This document shows positions 23,740 to 31,985 of a stretch of 38,969 bases of DNA, piece after piece (the stretch's first letter is position 1; each line of letters starts with the position of its first letter). This stretch comes from an uncultured Lachnospiraceae bacterium (GTDB taxonomy: Bacteria; Bacillota; Clostridia; Lachnospirales; Lachnospiraceae), in contig CADANF010000010.1 of the NCBI GenBank assembly GCA_902789175.1, positions 75,466 to 114,434 on the forward strand, read 5' to 3'. Below the pieces are notes generated by a model, which saw only the letters and a list, made by a program, of their open reading frames with translations, ran no database searches and was not told the origin of the DNA. Made by a program: the position numbers and the translations under genes.

Positions 23740-25554
23740 ATGGCTACAATTTTAACATCGAGTCAGCAGACCTTCGTTGATATTACGGATCAGCGAAAAC
23801 TGTCTGCCTATATCACATCCAATCTTCCAAAGACACAGAGTGAAGACCCTAATGTTCTGCCACATGAATACGCACCAAGCTGGACAACTACAAATCTTGT
23901 ACTTACCCCGGTTCTGTTTCTTGACCAGACTAATGTATCTCCGACAGCATCTGGAGTGACAATTAACTGGAAGAGAAAAGACGGTGTATCGGCAGAAACG
24001 AATCTTACAACAGGAGAAACAGTCAATAAGGGTGTTCTTACGGTCAATGCAAACAAGCTTGCTGCATCAGCTTCCGGGATGATTACATACATCTGCTATA
24101 TCAGTTATTACGATTCGGAAACCAAGAACACCATCAACATTTCTTCTGATATTACCTACACCCTTGTAAAGAATGCTGCAAATGCAAGACTCTGCTATGT
24201 GACGAGTGATACCTATGTATTTAAGTATGATACGACTTCCACTTTGGTAGGAGCAACGCAGGCCACTCTTACAGCACAGGTTCAGGGTGTAACGATTGGA
24301 AAATGGCAGTACAAGAACAGTTCCGGCTCTTGGGCAGATTATCCAAGCACATCGGATAATACAAGTATTACTGGTGGAACACTTGTTGTAAAGCCTACCC
24401 ATGCCGTATTCAACGATAATGTGGCACAGATCAGAGTGACCACTTCGGATACAGATGTCTATGACACTATCACAATCAGCAAGCTTTATGACGGTGCAAA
24501 GGGAGATAAGGGAGCAACGGGTTCTGCCGGAAGTGGTGGACTCTCGGTTGTTCTTGGAAATGAAACACAAACTATTGCCTGTACATCAGCAGGAAAAACT
24601 GCAGCTGCATCAGTTATTAGCATTCCGTTTACAGGGTATGTTGGTATTACGCAGATAGCTACAACTTGCACAGTAGGTACATTACCAACAGGAATAACTC
24701 TTAAATCAAATACGGCTGCTACTGCAACTGCAGCAGGAAAGGTTGAACTTTCTGTAGCAGCCTCATCTGACCTTGGAGCAGCTGCAACCTTGACTGGAAA
24801 CATTACTCTTACATTTACGATTTCAGGAAAGACCGTAGCAAAGGTATTTACCTGGACAAAGTCAAAGGCCGGAAGTAATGGAACTTCTGCAGTTGTTTTC
24901 TCAGTCTATGCACCAAACGGAACTATCGTGCAGAATCAGTCCGGCAAGCTTACCCTTGCTACATCTGCCTACAGTGGAACAACAGCAATCACAAGTGCGA
25001 CCTATCAGTGGGCGAAGTATGTAAACGGTACATGGACAAACATCAGCGGAGCAACAGCATCCACACTTGAGGTTTCAGGTTCAAATATAGTTAATATCCA
25101 ATCCTACAGATGTACTATGACCTATTCAAGTAAGACCTATGTTGATGTCATTACGGTAGAAGATAAGTCAGACCCTTATGTTTCTGAAATGCTTTCTATC
25201 GGTGGATTTACGGTCAAGAACAATCTCGGAGGTCTTGTGCCTTATGTCATTGTAAGAACCAATCAGCAGGAGGTTGATGAACTTAAGGGCATCATAAGCG
25301 AAACGGCTCCCTCAACACCGAAGAGTGGTGACTTCTGGTATAAGATTGACCATTCTGCAAAGACAGTTACCTTGATGAAATACAACGGAACTGCATGGGC
25401 AAATGCTACCGAAAAGCAGAGCCTTACTTATACCTGGTATGCGCAGGACAAGGACGGAAAAGAAGTGACATTCACAAAGACTGGAAAAGTCATCTATCTT
25501 TCTGCAGCTGATATCGACAGTCTGCTTACCCTTCAGTGCGATGTTTCTAATTGA
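23740..25554 (+). CDS. Baseplate/tail fibre protein with Ig-like and collagen-like parts
   Basis: 604 residues, rich in Thr, Ser and Ala, with repeated beta-strand units (SGVTINWKRKDGVSAETNLTTG; TSAYSGTTAITSATYQWAKY; SGSNIVNIQSYRCTM) that look like Ig/Big-type domains. A short collagen-like stretch, GAKGDKGATGSAGSGG, lies near residue 250. The end (SGDFWYKIDHSAKTVTLMKYNGTAW) is a module often seen near phage baseplates. A surface-exposed, adhesive role is inferred from composition and location between Tal and the DUF859 protein. AGGAGG precedes the ATG. Confidence 0.75.
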   Translation: MATILTSSQQTFVDITDQRKLSAYITSNLPKTQSEDPNVLPHEYAPSWTTTNLVLTPVLFLDQTNVSPTASGVTINWKRKDGVSAETNLTTGETVNKGVLTVNANKLAASASGMITYICYISYYDSETKNTINISSDITYTLVKNAANARLCYVTSDTYVFKYDTTSTLVGATQATLTAQVQGVTIGKWQYKNSSGSWADYPSTSDNTSITGGTLVVKPTHAVFNDNVAQIRVTTSDTDVYDTITISKLYDGAKGDKGATGSAGSGGLSVVLGNETQTIACTSAGKTAAASVISIPFTGYVGITQIATTCTVGTLPTGITLKSNTAATATAAGKVELSVAASSDLGAAATLTGNITLTFTISGKTVAKVFTWTKSKAGSNGTSAVVFSVYAPNGTIVQNQSGKLTLATSAYSGTTAITSATYQWAKYVNGTWTNISGATASTLEVSGSNIVNIQSYRCTMTYSSKTYVDVITVEDKSDPYVSEMLSIGGFTVKNNLGGLVPYVIVRTNQQEVDELKGIISETAPSTPKSGDFWYKIDHSAKTVTLMKYNGTAWANATEKQSLTYTWYAQDKDGKEVTFTKTGKVIYLSAADIDSLLTLQCDVSN

Positions 25555-25569
25555 TGGGAGGTGTGAAGA

Positions 25570-26127
25570 ATGGCACTTTTGACATCATGCCAGAATACCT
25601 TTCAGAGTGTTGTGGCTTATGAAGATGCTTTGGGTGATGTGGAAACATTGAAAATTCAGGTGCATGAGTGCTACTCGGAGATTACCAAAACATCAAATGA
25701 AATTATGAGTTCTGTCAAGGATACTTATATCGAAAAGTCAGATCTCGAAATGTTGCAGCAGGATTTCCAGACAAGCATCACACAAAATAGTAGTGAGATT
25801 CGTATGGACTTTACGGCTATAACAGATGAGATAAAAGATAATGTGGCATCCAACCAGGAGTTACTTGAAGAGTATATCCGTTTCAAAGGTGCCCTTATTG
25901 AACTTGGGAAAGTCGGTAATGCTTTTACTGCAGAACTGTCCAACGAAGAATTGGCTTTCAAAGAAAACGGACAGAAGATTGCCTATATCTCAAACAACAG
26001 TCTGGTTATCACAAATGCGGAAATCAGAAACAAACTGTCCCTTGGTAATGAAACCAGGGGATGGTTTGATTTTATACCTAGAGCAAACGGTAACCTCTCT
26101 ATCAAATGGAGAGATCCGGTATCGTAA
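25570..26127 (+). CDS. Coiled-coil baseplate/tail protein
   Basis: 185 residues. The first ~120 are mostly helical and likely coiled coil (LGDVETLKIQVHECYSEITKTS; SDLEMLQQDFQTSITQNSSEIR; AITDEIKDNVASNQELLEEY). The final part is beta-rich (NGQKIAYISNNSLVITNAEI; WFDFIPRANGNLSIKWR). The last portion resembles the ends of minor structural proteins in Gram-positive siphophages. It may link the fibre upstream to the receptor protein downstream. No enzymatic motif. AGGTG precedes the ATG. Confidence 0.7.
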   Translation: MALLTSCQNTFQSVVAYEDALGDVETLKIQVHECYSEITKTSNEIMSSVKDTYIEKSDLEMLQQDFQTSITQNSSEIRMDFTAITDEIKDNVASNQELLEEYIRFKGALIELGKVGNAFTAELSNEELAFKENGQKIAYISNNSLVITNAEIRNKLSLGNETRGWFDFIPRANGNLSIKWRDPVS

Positions 26128-26141
26128 AGGAGGAATGATTT

Positions 26142-28100
26142 ATGGCTAAAAGCGGAAGTATCACCACAAATGAAAGTCACGGTCGTTCGGTAAAATTATC
26201 ATGGACACTTTCAAGTCAAAGCGTAGAAAACAATCAATCTACACTATCTTGGTCTATTACCGGTGCCGGTTCTGCCAGTGGATGGGTAATGACTGGTGGA
26301 TTTAAGGCTGTTATTAATGGAACTACAGTATATTCAACATCAACAGATACTAGAATCCAGTTATACAACGGAACATCCGTAGCTTCAGGTACTACAAAAA
26401 TCACACATAACACTGACGGAACAAAGTCATTCAGTTTAAGCATTGAAGCGGGTGTTTATTCTTATGCAGTTAGCGTTACTGCCAGCGGAACACATACACT
26501 TGATTCAATTCCGAGAGCATCATCTATATCGGCAAGCAATGTGACAATGGGATCTGCCACAACGATAACTATCACAAGGGCATCATCCTCATTTACACAT
26601 ACAATAAAATACACCTTTGGAAGTGCATCTGGAACAATTGCAACAAAGACCACATCGACATCAGTATCATGGACCCCGGCGATATCTCTTGCAAATCAGA
26701 TACCGAAGGCTATATCAGGAACTTGTACGATAACTTGTGAAACCTATAGTGGGTCAACAAAAGTAGGCTCAAAGACGTGTACCTTAACCCTTTCAGTACC
26801 ATCATCGGTAAAACCCACTATTTCAAGTTTAGGTGTAGCAAGAGTCGATGGAACAGTACCTACTGACTGGGGTATATATGTGCAGTCAAAATCTAAAGCA
26901 ACACTTACTATCAATGGAGCTGCTGGTAGCTATGGTTCGACCGTATCATCATATTCGATTTCAGGGGGTGGCTTTTCAAGTACAGCATCAAGCTTTACAA
27001 CGGGATTTCTAACAACATCTGGTACGATAACCTTTACGGCAAAGGTTACTGATTCAAGAGGACGAGTATCAGATGCAAAAACTGTGTCTATTTCTGTTGT
27101 TGCATATTCTAATCCTACTTGTTCCAGTCACATTTCACAGAGGTCAACAAGCGGAGGAACAGTAAGTGATGATGGCACGTATATACGTGGATTGATTTCA
27201 TATTCGTACTCTTCATGTAGTAGTAAAAATACGCTGACGAGAGCGACCTATTATAAGAAGTCATCTGCAAGTACCTGGATAAATGCCAACAAGAGTTTTT
27301 CTTCGGGAACAGCTTTTGTATATGGTGGAGGAGCAATTTCAACAGAGAGTTCTTACGATGTGAAGTACACCTTGAAAGATGCATTTACAACGGTAACTAT
27401 CCTGGATACCGTATCAACGGCAGCAGTTCTGATGGATTTTAAGGCTGGAGGCAAGGGACTGGCAATCGGAAAGGTTGCGGAAAAGGATAATACATTTGAG
27501 GTTGCTTTAGCAGAGCATCATACTGCGAATATTACGATGGAGAAGTCATCTCCAAGTGTCACACTTACCAATGGTACAAATTCAGTATCTCTTCATGTTG
27601 GAAGTGGTGGCGTGAACAGAGGTGTCTATGACAACACGGGTGATAAGTGGCTTATTTATCAGAATGCAAGTGGAGCAAATATTCCACAGAGTTTATTTAT
27701 CGGTGGACATTCAACTGCAATAGGAACAGTTACGGATTCAAATTCTACTACTGCAAAATCTTGTGCAAGTGGCTCATGGGTGGATACAAACTCAGCACTT
27801 ACTTTGACAGCTGGTGTATATGTTTTTGCATATAGTATTATTTTTGCCGCCGGAACTGCAAAAAGACGCGGTTGTCGATTGGTATCTTCAACTGATGGTG
27901 GAACTAATTATGGATCTGTTGCGAATAGTCAGCTGTATGTGGGCGGAAGCACAACTAATCAAACAATAGCAGTTAATGGTGTTTGTATAACATATACAAC
28001 ATCATCGAAAGGACTGAAGATTAAGCTGCAGGCTTATCAAGATACAGGAGCAGCAATAAATGTTACATCATCATATTTACGTGCAGTAAGAATTGCATAG
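26142..28100 (+). CDS. DUF859-type tail fibre/receptor-binding protein
   Basis: 652 residues, very rich in Ser and Thr and composed of beta-sandwich-like repeats (AKSGSITTNESHGRSVKLSW at the start; ITHNTDGTKSFSLSIEAGVY; AKVTDSRGRVSDAKTVSI). The motif DFKAGGKGLAIGKVAEKDNTFEVAL around residue ~430 is the hallmark of DUF859 phage minor structural proteins. The remaining ~200 residues (from about nt 27500) look like a separate C-terminal head and are more AT-rich, as expected of exchangeable host-recognition domains. AAGGAGG precedes the ATG. It is the last gene before the holin/lysin unit. Confidence 0.85.
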   Translation: MAKSGSITTNESHGRSVKLSWTLSSQSVENNQSTLSWSITGAGSASGWVMTGGFKAVINGTTVYSTSTDTRIQLYNGTSVASGTTKITHNTDGTKSFSLSIEAGVYSYAVSVTASGTHTLDSIPRASSISASNVTMGSATTITITRASSSFTHTIKYTFGSASGTIATKTTSTSVSWTPAISLANQIPKAISGTCTITCETYSGSTKVGSKTCTLTLSVPSSVKPTISSLGVARVDGTVPTDWGIYVQSKSKATLTINGAAGSYGSTVSSYSISGGGFSSTASSFTTGFLTTSGTITFTAKVTDSRGRVSDAKTVSISVVAYSNPTCSSHISQRSTSGGTVSDDGTYIRGLISYSYSSCSSKNTLTRATYYKKSSASTWINANKSFSSGTAFVYGGGAISTESSYDVKYTLKDAFTTVTILDTVSTAAVLMDFKAGGKGLAIGKVAEKDNTFEVALAEHHTANITMEKSSPSVTLTNGTNSVSLHVGSGGVNRGVYDNTGDKWLIYQNASGANIPQSLFIGGHSTAIGTVTDSNSTTAKSCASGSWVDTNSALTLTAGVYVFAYSIIFAAGTAKRRGCRLVSSTDGGTNYGSVANSQLYVGGSTTNQTIAVNGVCITYTTSSKGLKIKLQAYQDTGAAINVTSSYLRAVRIA

Positions 28101-28113
28101 ATCTTTTGGAATC

Positions 28114-28139
28114 AAGCATCTCTTCGGAGGTGCTTTTTT
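28114..28139 (+). terminator. Strong terminator with UUCG loop
   Basis: AAGCATCTC (28114-28122), loop TTCG, GAGGTGCTT (28127-28135), then a T-run to 28139. A 9-bp stem with one G-U pair and a stable loop. It lies between the fibre gene and the holin, just 15-20 nt before the holin ribosome site, so lysis genes may need read-through or their own promoter. Confidence 0.82.
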
Positions 28140-28173
28140 CATACCTATTTTTAAGAAATGGAGGAACTCATCA

Positions 28174-28584
28174 ATGAAGGAATTCTGGAACGGAATACAG
28201 TTCGTATTCACTATGATTGGCGGCTGGCTTGGATATTTTCTTGGTGGCTGTGATGGACTTCTTATCGCACTCGTGATGTTTGTGGTCATGGACTACATCT
28301 CCGGTGTGATGTGTGCCATTGCGGACAAGAACTTATCCAGCGAAGTCGGATTCAAAGGCATCTGCAGAAAGGTGCTTATTTTCATTCTCGTGGGCATCGC
28401 AAACATTCTTGATGTCCAGGTAATCGGAACAGGCAGTGTTCTTCGTACTGCAATTATCTTCTTCTACATTTCCAATGAAGGAGTATCTCTGCTTGAGAAC
28501 GCAGCACATCTTGGACTTCCTGTGCCAGAGAAATTAAAGGTCGTACTTAAACAGTTACATGACAAATCAGACAAGGAGGAATAA
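28174..28584 (+). CDS. Phage holin, toxin-secretion/phage-lysis family
   Basis: 136 residues with three or four membrane segments: FVFTMIGGWLGYFLGG, LLIALVMFVVMDYISGVMCA, KVLIFILVGIANILDVQVI and RTAIIFFYISNEGVSLLENA. The last, with DYISGVMCA and the Asn-Glu-Gly-Ser block, matches the phage_holin_4 family. Holins make holes in the cytoplasmic membrane and time lysis. The charged tail (KVVLKQLHDKSDKEE) is cytoplasmic in type. The start at 28174 follows GGAGG at 28160-28164; a longer frame from 28093 would read through the terminator. Lysin follows after 3 nt. Confidence 0.9.
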   Translation: MKEFWNGIQFVFTMIGGWLGYFLGGCDGLLIALVMFVVMDYISGVMCAIADKNLSSEVGFKGICRKVLIFILVGIANILDVQVIGTGSVLRTAIIFFYISNEGVSLLENAAHLGLPVPEKLKVVLKQLHDKSDKEE

Positions 28585-28587
28585 AAC

Positions 28588-30081
28588 ATGGGATACACAA
28601 ACAGTTCAATGGTAGCCTATACCAAGTTAAGTCCTAATCATTCAGGACAGAGAACACACGTAATCGACAGAATTTCTCCCCACTGCGTAGTAGGTCAGTG
28701 TACAGCAGAAGGCTTGGGAGATTGGTTCTATAAATCATCTACGCAGGCATCTTCAAACTACGGTATTGATAAGAACGGCCGTGTTGGTCTTTATGTTGAG
28801 GAGAAGAACCGTTCATGGTGTACATCTTCAAATGCTAATGATCAGAGAGCAATCACTATCGAGTGTGCGAGTGATACCACAGAGCCTTATACGATGAACA
28901 ACACCGTATATGAAACTCTTATCAAACTTTGTACTGATATCTGCAAGAGAAACGGAAAGAAGAAGCTTTTATGGTTTGCTGATAAGGACAAGTCCTTAAA
29001 TTACGCACCGAAATCTGATGAGATGGTAATTACCGTCCACAGATGGTTTGCCAATAAAAGCTGTCCGGGAAACTGGCTTTATGCAAGACTTGGAGATGTT
29101 GCTGCCAGAGTTACTGCTAATCTTGGTGGTGCAGACACACCATCAAAGGGTACTCAGGCTACCGTATTTGCAAAACTTAGTGAAGTCGATGTTGTAAAGA
29201 AGGCAGGTGCATTGTTTACAGCTGATCAGAAGAAGAGCGGCATTCTTGCATCTGTGTCAATGGCTCAGTTCATTCTTGAGAGTGGATATGGCAAGAGCGA
29301 ACTTGCACAGAATGCAAATAACTGCTTTGGCATGAAGACCAGTCTTTCCGGCAATACCTGGAGTGGCAGCACCTGGGATGGCAAAAGCAAATACACCAAG
29401 AAGACCCAGGAGGAATATACAAAGGGACAGATGACAACCATCACAGCTGATTTCAGAAAGTATCCTTGCATCGAGGATTCCATTGCAGACCATTCTGCAT
29501 ATCTTTTAGGTGCAAAGAAGGGTTCTAAACTTCGCTATGATGGACTTAAGGGATGCAAGGACTACAAGAAGGCAGCAAAGATAATCAAGGATGGTGGCTA
29601 TGCTACAAGTTCTACTTATGTTGCAAATCTCTGCAGTATCATCGAAAAATGGAATCTTACTCAGTTTGATATAAAGAAAACAAGTTCTGCACCAGCTGAT
29701 TCTGTTAAGACTTTCCCTGCAACACCTTTTACGGTAAGAGTCATCATCGACAACCTTAACTACCGTTCAGAGCCTTCTATGAATGGCAGAGTGAACGGAC
29801 AGACTGGTATCGGTACATTTACTATCATGGAAGTTAAGAATGGCTGGGGAAGACTTAAGTCGGGTGCCGGATGGATCTGGCTTGAAAATCCTAGCTACTG
29901 TACTGTGGGAAAGACAGTAGCATCTGCAAATAAGACCTCGGGTACCAAAACGGTAGACGAGCTTGCAAAGGAAGTTATTAAAGGTTTATGGGGCAACGGT
30001 GCCGATAGAAAGGCAAAGCTTACAGCAGCCGGATATGACTACGCAAAGGTACAGAAGAGAGTAAATGAACTCTTAAAATAA
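28588..30081 (+). CDS. Four-domain endolysin: amidase, glucosaminidase, SH3, Cpl-7-like
   Basis: 497 residues. Domain 1 (~15-175) is an Amidase_2/T7-lysozyme-type N-acetylmuramoyl-L-alanine amidase with zinc ligands His32, His151 and Cys159. Domain 2 (~185-365) is a GH73-type glucosaminidase with catalytic Glu ~231 in FILESGYGKSEL. Domain 3 (~380-450) is a bacterial SH3 (RVIIDNLNYRSEPSMNG; WGRLKSGAGWIWLENPSY). Domain 4 (~455-497) is a Cpl-7-like wall-binding repeat (VDELAKEVIKGLWGNGADRK). It would cut both the peptide and glycan bonds of the cell wall, and it has two binding domains. AAGGAGG precedes the ATG. A strong terminator follows. Confidence 0.92.
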   Translation: MGYTNSSMVAYTKLSPNHSGQRTHVIDRISPHCVVGQCTAEGLGDWFYKSSTQASSNYGIDKNGRVGLYVEEKNRSWCTSSNANDQRAITIECASDTTEPYTMNNTVYETLIKLCTDICKRNGKKKLLWFADKDKSLNYAPKSDEMVITVHRWFANKSCPGNWLYARLGDVAARVTANLGGADTPSKGTQATVFAKLSEVDVVKKAGALFTADQKKSGILASVSMAQFILESGYGKSELAQNANNCFGMKTSLSGNTWSGSTWDGKSKYTKKTQEEYTKGQMTTITADFRKYPCIEDSIADHSAYLLGAKKGSKLRYDGLKGCKDYKKAAKIIKDGGYATSSTYVANLCSIIEKWNLTQFDIKKTSSAPADSVKTFPATPFTVRVIIDNLNYRSEPSMNGRVNGQTGIGTFTIMEVKNGWGRLKSGAGWIWLENPSYCTVGKTVASANKTSGTKTVDELAKEVIKGLWGNGADRKAKLTAAGYDYAKVQKRVNELLK

Positions 30082-30100
30082 AATAGTTCACAGTGCTATG

Positions 30101-30143
30101 AGCCTGTCTGCATTCTTCAGAGTGTGGGCAGGCTTTATTTTTT
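30101..30143 (+). terminator. Terminator after the lysin gene
   Basis: AGCCTGTCTGCA (30101-30112) pairs with TGTGGGCAGGCT (30123-30134) over 12 bp including G-U pairs, followed by TTATTTTTT. It is the clear end of the late operon. The rest of the gap to 30309 holds two copies of a repeated motif (30149-30195 and 30236-30278) and a short 20-codon frame that I do not call. Confidence 0.88.
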
Positions 30144-30148
30144 GGTAA

Positions 30149-30195
30149 AAAGCGTCCTTTTGATGGTTCTTTCAAGGCTAACAGTTAGGAAGAGC
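30149..30195 (+). repeat. CGTCC-CAAGGCTA motif, copy 1 of 3
   Basis: CGTCC at 30153 and CAAGGCTA at 30173 are exactly 20 nt apart, followed by CTAACAGTTAG (dyad arms CTAAC/GTTAG). The segment GTTCTTTC can pair with GGAAGAGC across the CAAGGCTA box, while CCTT can pair with AAGG, a pseudoknot-like layout. Located just after the lysin terminator. Confidence 0.7.
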
Positions 30196-30235
30196 AAAAC
30201 AGAGATGAAAAAAGAAAATAAAAAAGTTTTTCAAA

Positions 30236-30278
30236 AAACGTCCTTTAGAGCATCTTCCCAAGGCTAAAAGTTAGAGAG
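30236..30278 (+). repeat. CGTCC-CAAGGCTA motif, copy 2 of 3
   Basis: CGTCC at 30239 and CAAGGCTA at 30259, again 20 nt apart, followed by CTAAAAGTTAG. The outer pairing seen in copies 1 and 3 is weaker here. The copy ends about 30 nt before the start of the small gene at 30310. Confidence 0.7.
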
Positions 30279-30309
30279 AAACAAATCTCTCGGAAACGGA
30301 GGTGCAGCG

Positions 30310-30504
30310 ATGAAACATAATCTTCACATTAGTGTTTCAGACAAGCCACAACGAAACGGCATGGTTTCTTGTAAAAGCATCAGTTTGAGAGAACGATTCC
30401 TGCGTATGCTCTTTGGCAGAAAACAGAAGATCGTGATTCTTGTTCCTGGTGATGCAATCGAGGAACTGGCCATCACAAGAACAACGGAAGGAGGTAGACC
30501 ATGA
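30310..30504 (+). CDS. Small basic phage protein, unknown
   Basis: 64 residues: MKHNLHISVSDKPQRNG, then VSCKSISLRERFLRMLFGRKQKIVILVPGDAIEELAIT. The Arg/Lys-rich helix (RERFLRMLFGRKQK) followed by a beta-strand (IVILVPGD) is suggestive of a small nucleic-acid- or protein-binding fold, but I do not recognise a family. ACGGAGG at 30296-30302 supports the start. The stop overlaps the next gene (ATGA). As the first gene of the replication block, after two copies of a repeated motif, it could be a regulatory or early protein; that is only inference from position. Confidence 0.7.
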   Translation: MKHNLHISVSDKPQRNGMVSCKSISLRERFLRMLFGRKQKIVILVPGDAIEELAITRTTEGGRP

Positions 30505-30857
30505 ACAAAGTAACAGAATTACTTGACGCTGTTGTTGGTGTCATCACTTGTGTTCGTAACCTGGCAGACAGTCTTCAGGTAGTAGCTGATGTTCTTACAG
30601 ATATGAAATCTGTGGAAGTAATCGAAGCACAGTCTGTAGCACAGATTCCTGAAAAGGCAGCAAAGCCTAAGAAAGAGAAAGCCAAGGTTTACACACTTGA
30701 AGATGTAAGAGGAGTTCTTGCAGAGAAGAGCCAGAACGGACTCACATCAGAAGTTAAGAGTCTGATCGCAAAGTTCGGAGGCAGTAGGTTATCCGACATC
30801 GACCCTAGCAACTATGAAGCAATCATCAAAGAGGCGGAGGCGCTTGGAAATGAGTAA
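30501..30857 (+). CDS. Small phage replication-module protein, HeH-like C terminus
   Basis: 118 residues. The N-terminal part is amphipathic helix (LLDAVVGVITCVRNLADSLQ), followed by a lysine/proline linker (EKAAKPKKEKAK). The C-terminal ~50 residues (YTLEDVRGVLAEKSQNGLTS, then IAKFGGSRLSDIDPSNYEAI) form a compact helical domain resembling helix-extended-loop-helix or small DNA-binding modules. Similar phage proteins are, as I recall, loosely labelled rRNA biogenesis protein, which is not credible here. It precedes the DUF2800 nuclease, which overlaps by 8 nt. AAGGAGG is 5 nt upstream of the ATG. Function unknown. Confidence 0.75.
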   Translation: MNKVTELLDAVVGVITCVRNLADSLQVVADVLTDMKSVEVIEAQSVAQIPEKAAKPKKEKAKVYTLEDVRGVLAEKSQNGLTSEVKSLIAKFGGSRLSDIDPSNYEAIIKEAEALGNE

Positions 30858-31980
30858 ACACGCATTCCTTTCCCCTTCAAGTTCTCACAGATGGCTTAAC
30901 TGTACACCAAGTGCAAGTCTTGAATCAGAATTTGAAAACAAGACAAGCCATGCATCAGAAGAAGGAACTGCTGCTCACGCATGGTGCGAACACAAGCTTA
31001 AGAAGGCTCTCCGCAGAAGAAGTAAAAGACCTGTTTCATCCTATGACAGTGATGAAATGCAGGAACACACAGATGCATATGTGGACTTTGTCTTAGAACA
31101 GCTTGACATTGCAAAGCAGAACTGCAAGGACCCATTGGTGCTGATAGAGCAACACGTAGACTTCTCTGAATATGTCCCGGATGGTTATGGTACAGCAGAC
31201 TGTGTGATTGTTTCGGACGATAAGCTTCACATCATTGATTTCAAGTACGGCATGGGAGTTCTGGTAGACGCAACAGACAATCCACAGATGAAATGCTATG
31301 CACTCGGTGCCCTTGCAATCTATGACAGTTTATATGACATCAAGGAAGTATCGATGTCCATCTTCCAGCCACGCAGGGAGAATGTGAGTACCTGGACAAT
31401 CCCGGTTGATGAACTGAAGACATGGGCAGAAGAAGTATTAAAGCCAAAGGCTGAAATGGCCTTGAATGGCGAAGGCGAATACTGTCCCGGCGAGTGGTGT
31501 ACATTCTGCAGGGCAGCAGTCAGATGCAGAGCAAGAGCGGAAGAAAAGCTGAAACTTGCACAGGAAGAATTCAAACTTCCTCCACTTATTACAGATGAGG
31601 AAATCGAAGAAATCTTATCGGTTATTCCTGATCTCACAAAGTGGGCAAATGAGATTATGGCTTATGCTACCGAATCAGCTGTGAGCCACGGCAAGCAGTG
31701 GAACGGATTCAAGGTTGTTGAAGGACGCTCTGTCCGTAAGTACACGGATGAAGATGCAGTTGCCAAAGCAGCCAAGGAAGCAGGCTATAAGGATATTTAC
31801 CGTCAGAGCCTTATCACTCTTACAGAGATGCAGAAACTGATGGGTAAAGCAACATTTGAAAAGGTACTGGGTGACCTTATCTACAAACCACCCGGAAAGC
31901 CGACTCTTGTACCGAACTCGGATAAGAGAGAGGCAATGAATATATCAGACGCTAAAAACGAATTTAAAATGGAGGATTAA
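30850..31980 (+). CDS. DUF2800, Cas4/RecB-like nuclease
   Basis: 376 residues. The start LSPSSSHRWLNCTPSA is the usual beginning of DUF2800. Nuclease motifs follow: EEGTAAHAWCEH, then GTADCVIV and IIDFKYGMGVLVDATDNPQM (the PD-(D/E)xK core with D...DxK). The cysteine cluster YCPGEWCTFCRAAVRCRA is like the Fe-S cluster of Cas4/AddB-type exonucleases. It probably works as an exonuclease in phage recombination or replication, with the ssDNA-binding protein next door. The ATG at 30850 follows GGAGG at 30837-30841; a frame from 30814 is longer without a better site. Activity is inferred from motifs. Confidence 0.88.
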   Translation: MSKHAFLSPSSSHRWLNCTPSASLESEFENKTSHASEEGTAAHAWCEHKLKKALRRRSKRPVSSYDSDEMQEHTDAYVDFVLEQLDIAKQNCKDPLVLIEQHVDFSEYVPDGYGTADCVIVSDDKLHIIDFKYGMGVLVDATDNPQMKCYALGALAIYDSLYDIKEVSMSIFQPRRENVSTWTIPVDELKTWAEEVLKPKAEMALNGEGEYCPGEWCTFCRAAVRCRARAEEKLKLAQEEFKLPPLITDEEIEEILSVIPDLTKWANEIMAYATESAVSHGKQWNGFKVVEGRSVRKYTDEDAVAKAAKEAGYKDIYRQSLITLTEMQKLMGKATFEKVLGDLIYKPPGKPTLVPNSDKREAMNISDAKNEFKMED

Positions 31981-31985
31981 CGATT

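Noticed and set aside
30205-30267. A 20-codon frame (MKKENKK...) ahead of the 30310 gene
   Set aside because: Could be a leader peptide, but there is no good ribosome site and its end coincides with the repeated motif, which explains the sequence better.
30149-30278. Repeated motif as a preQ1-like or other known riboswitch
   Set aside because: The pseudoknot-like layout is suggestive, but the conserved boxes do not match any riboswitch consensus that I can recall; left as unknown.
30501-30857. Label as rRNA biogenesis protein
   Set aside because: Nothing in the sequence supports rRNA function; it sits in a phage replication block.
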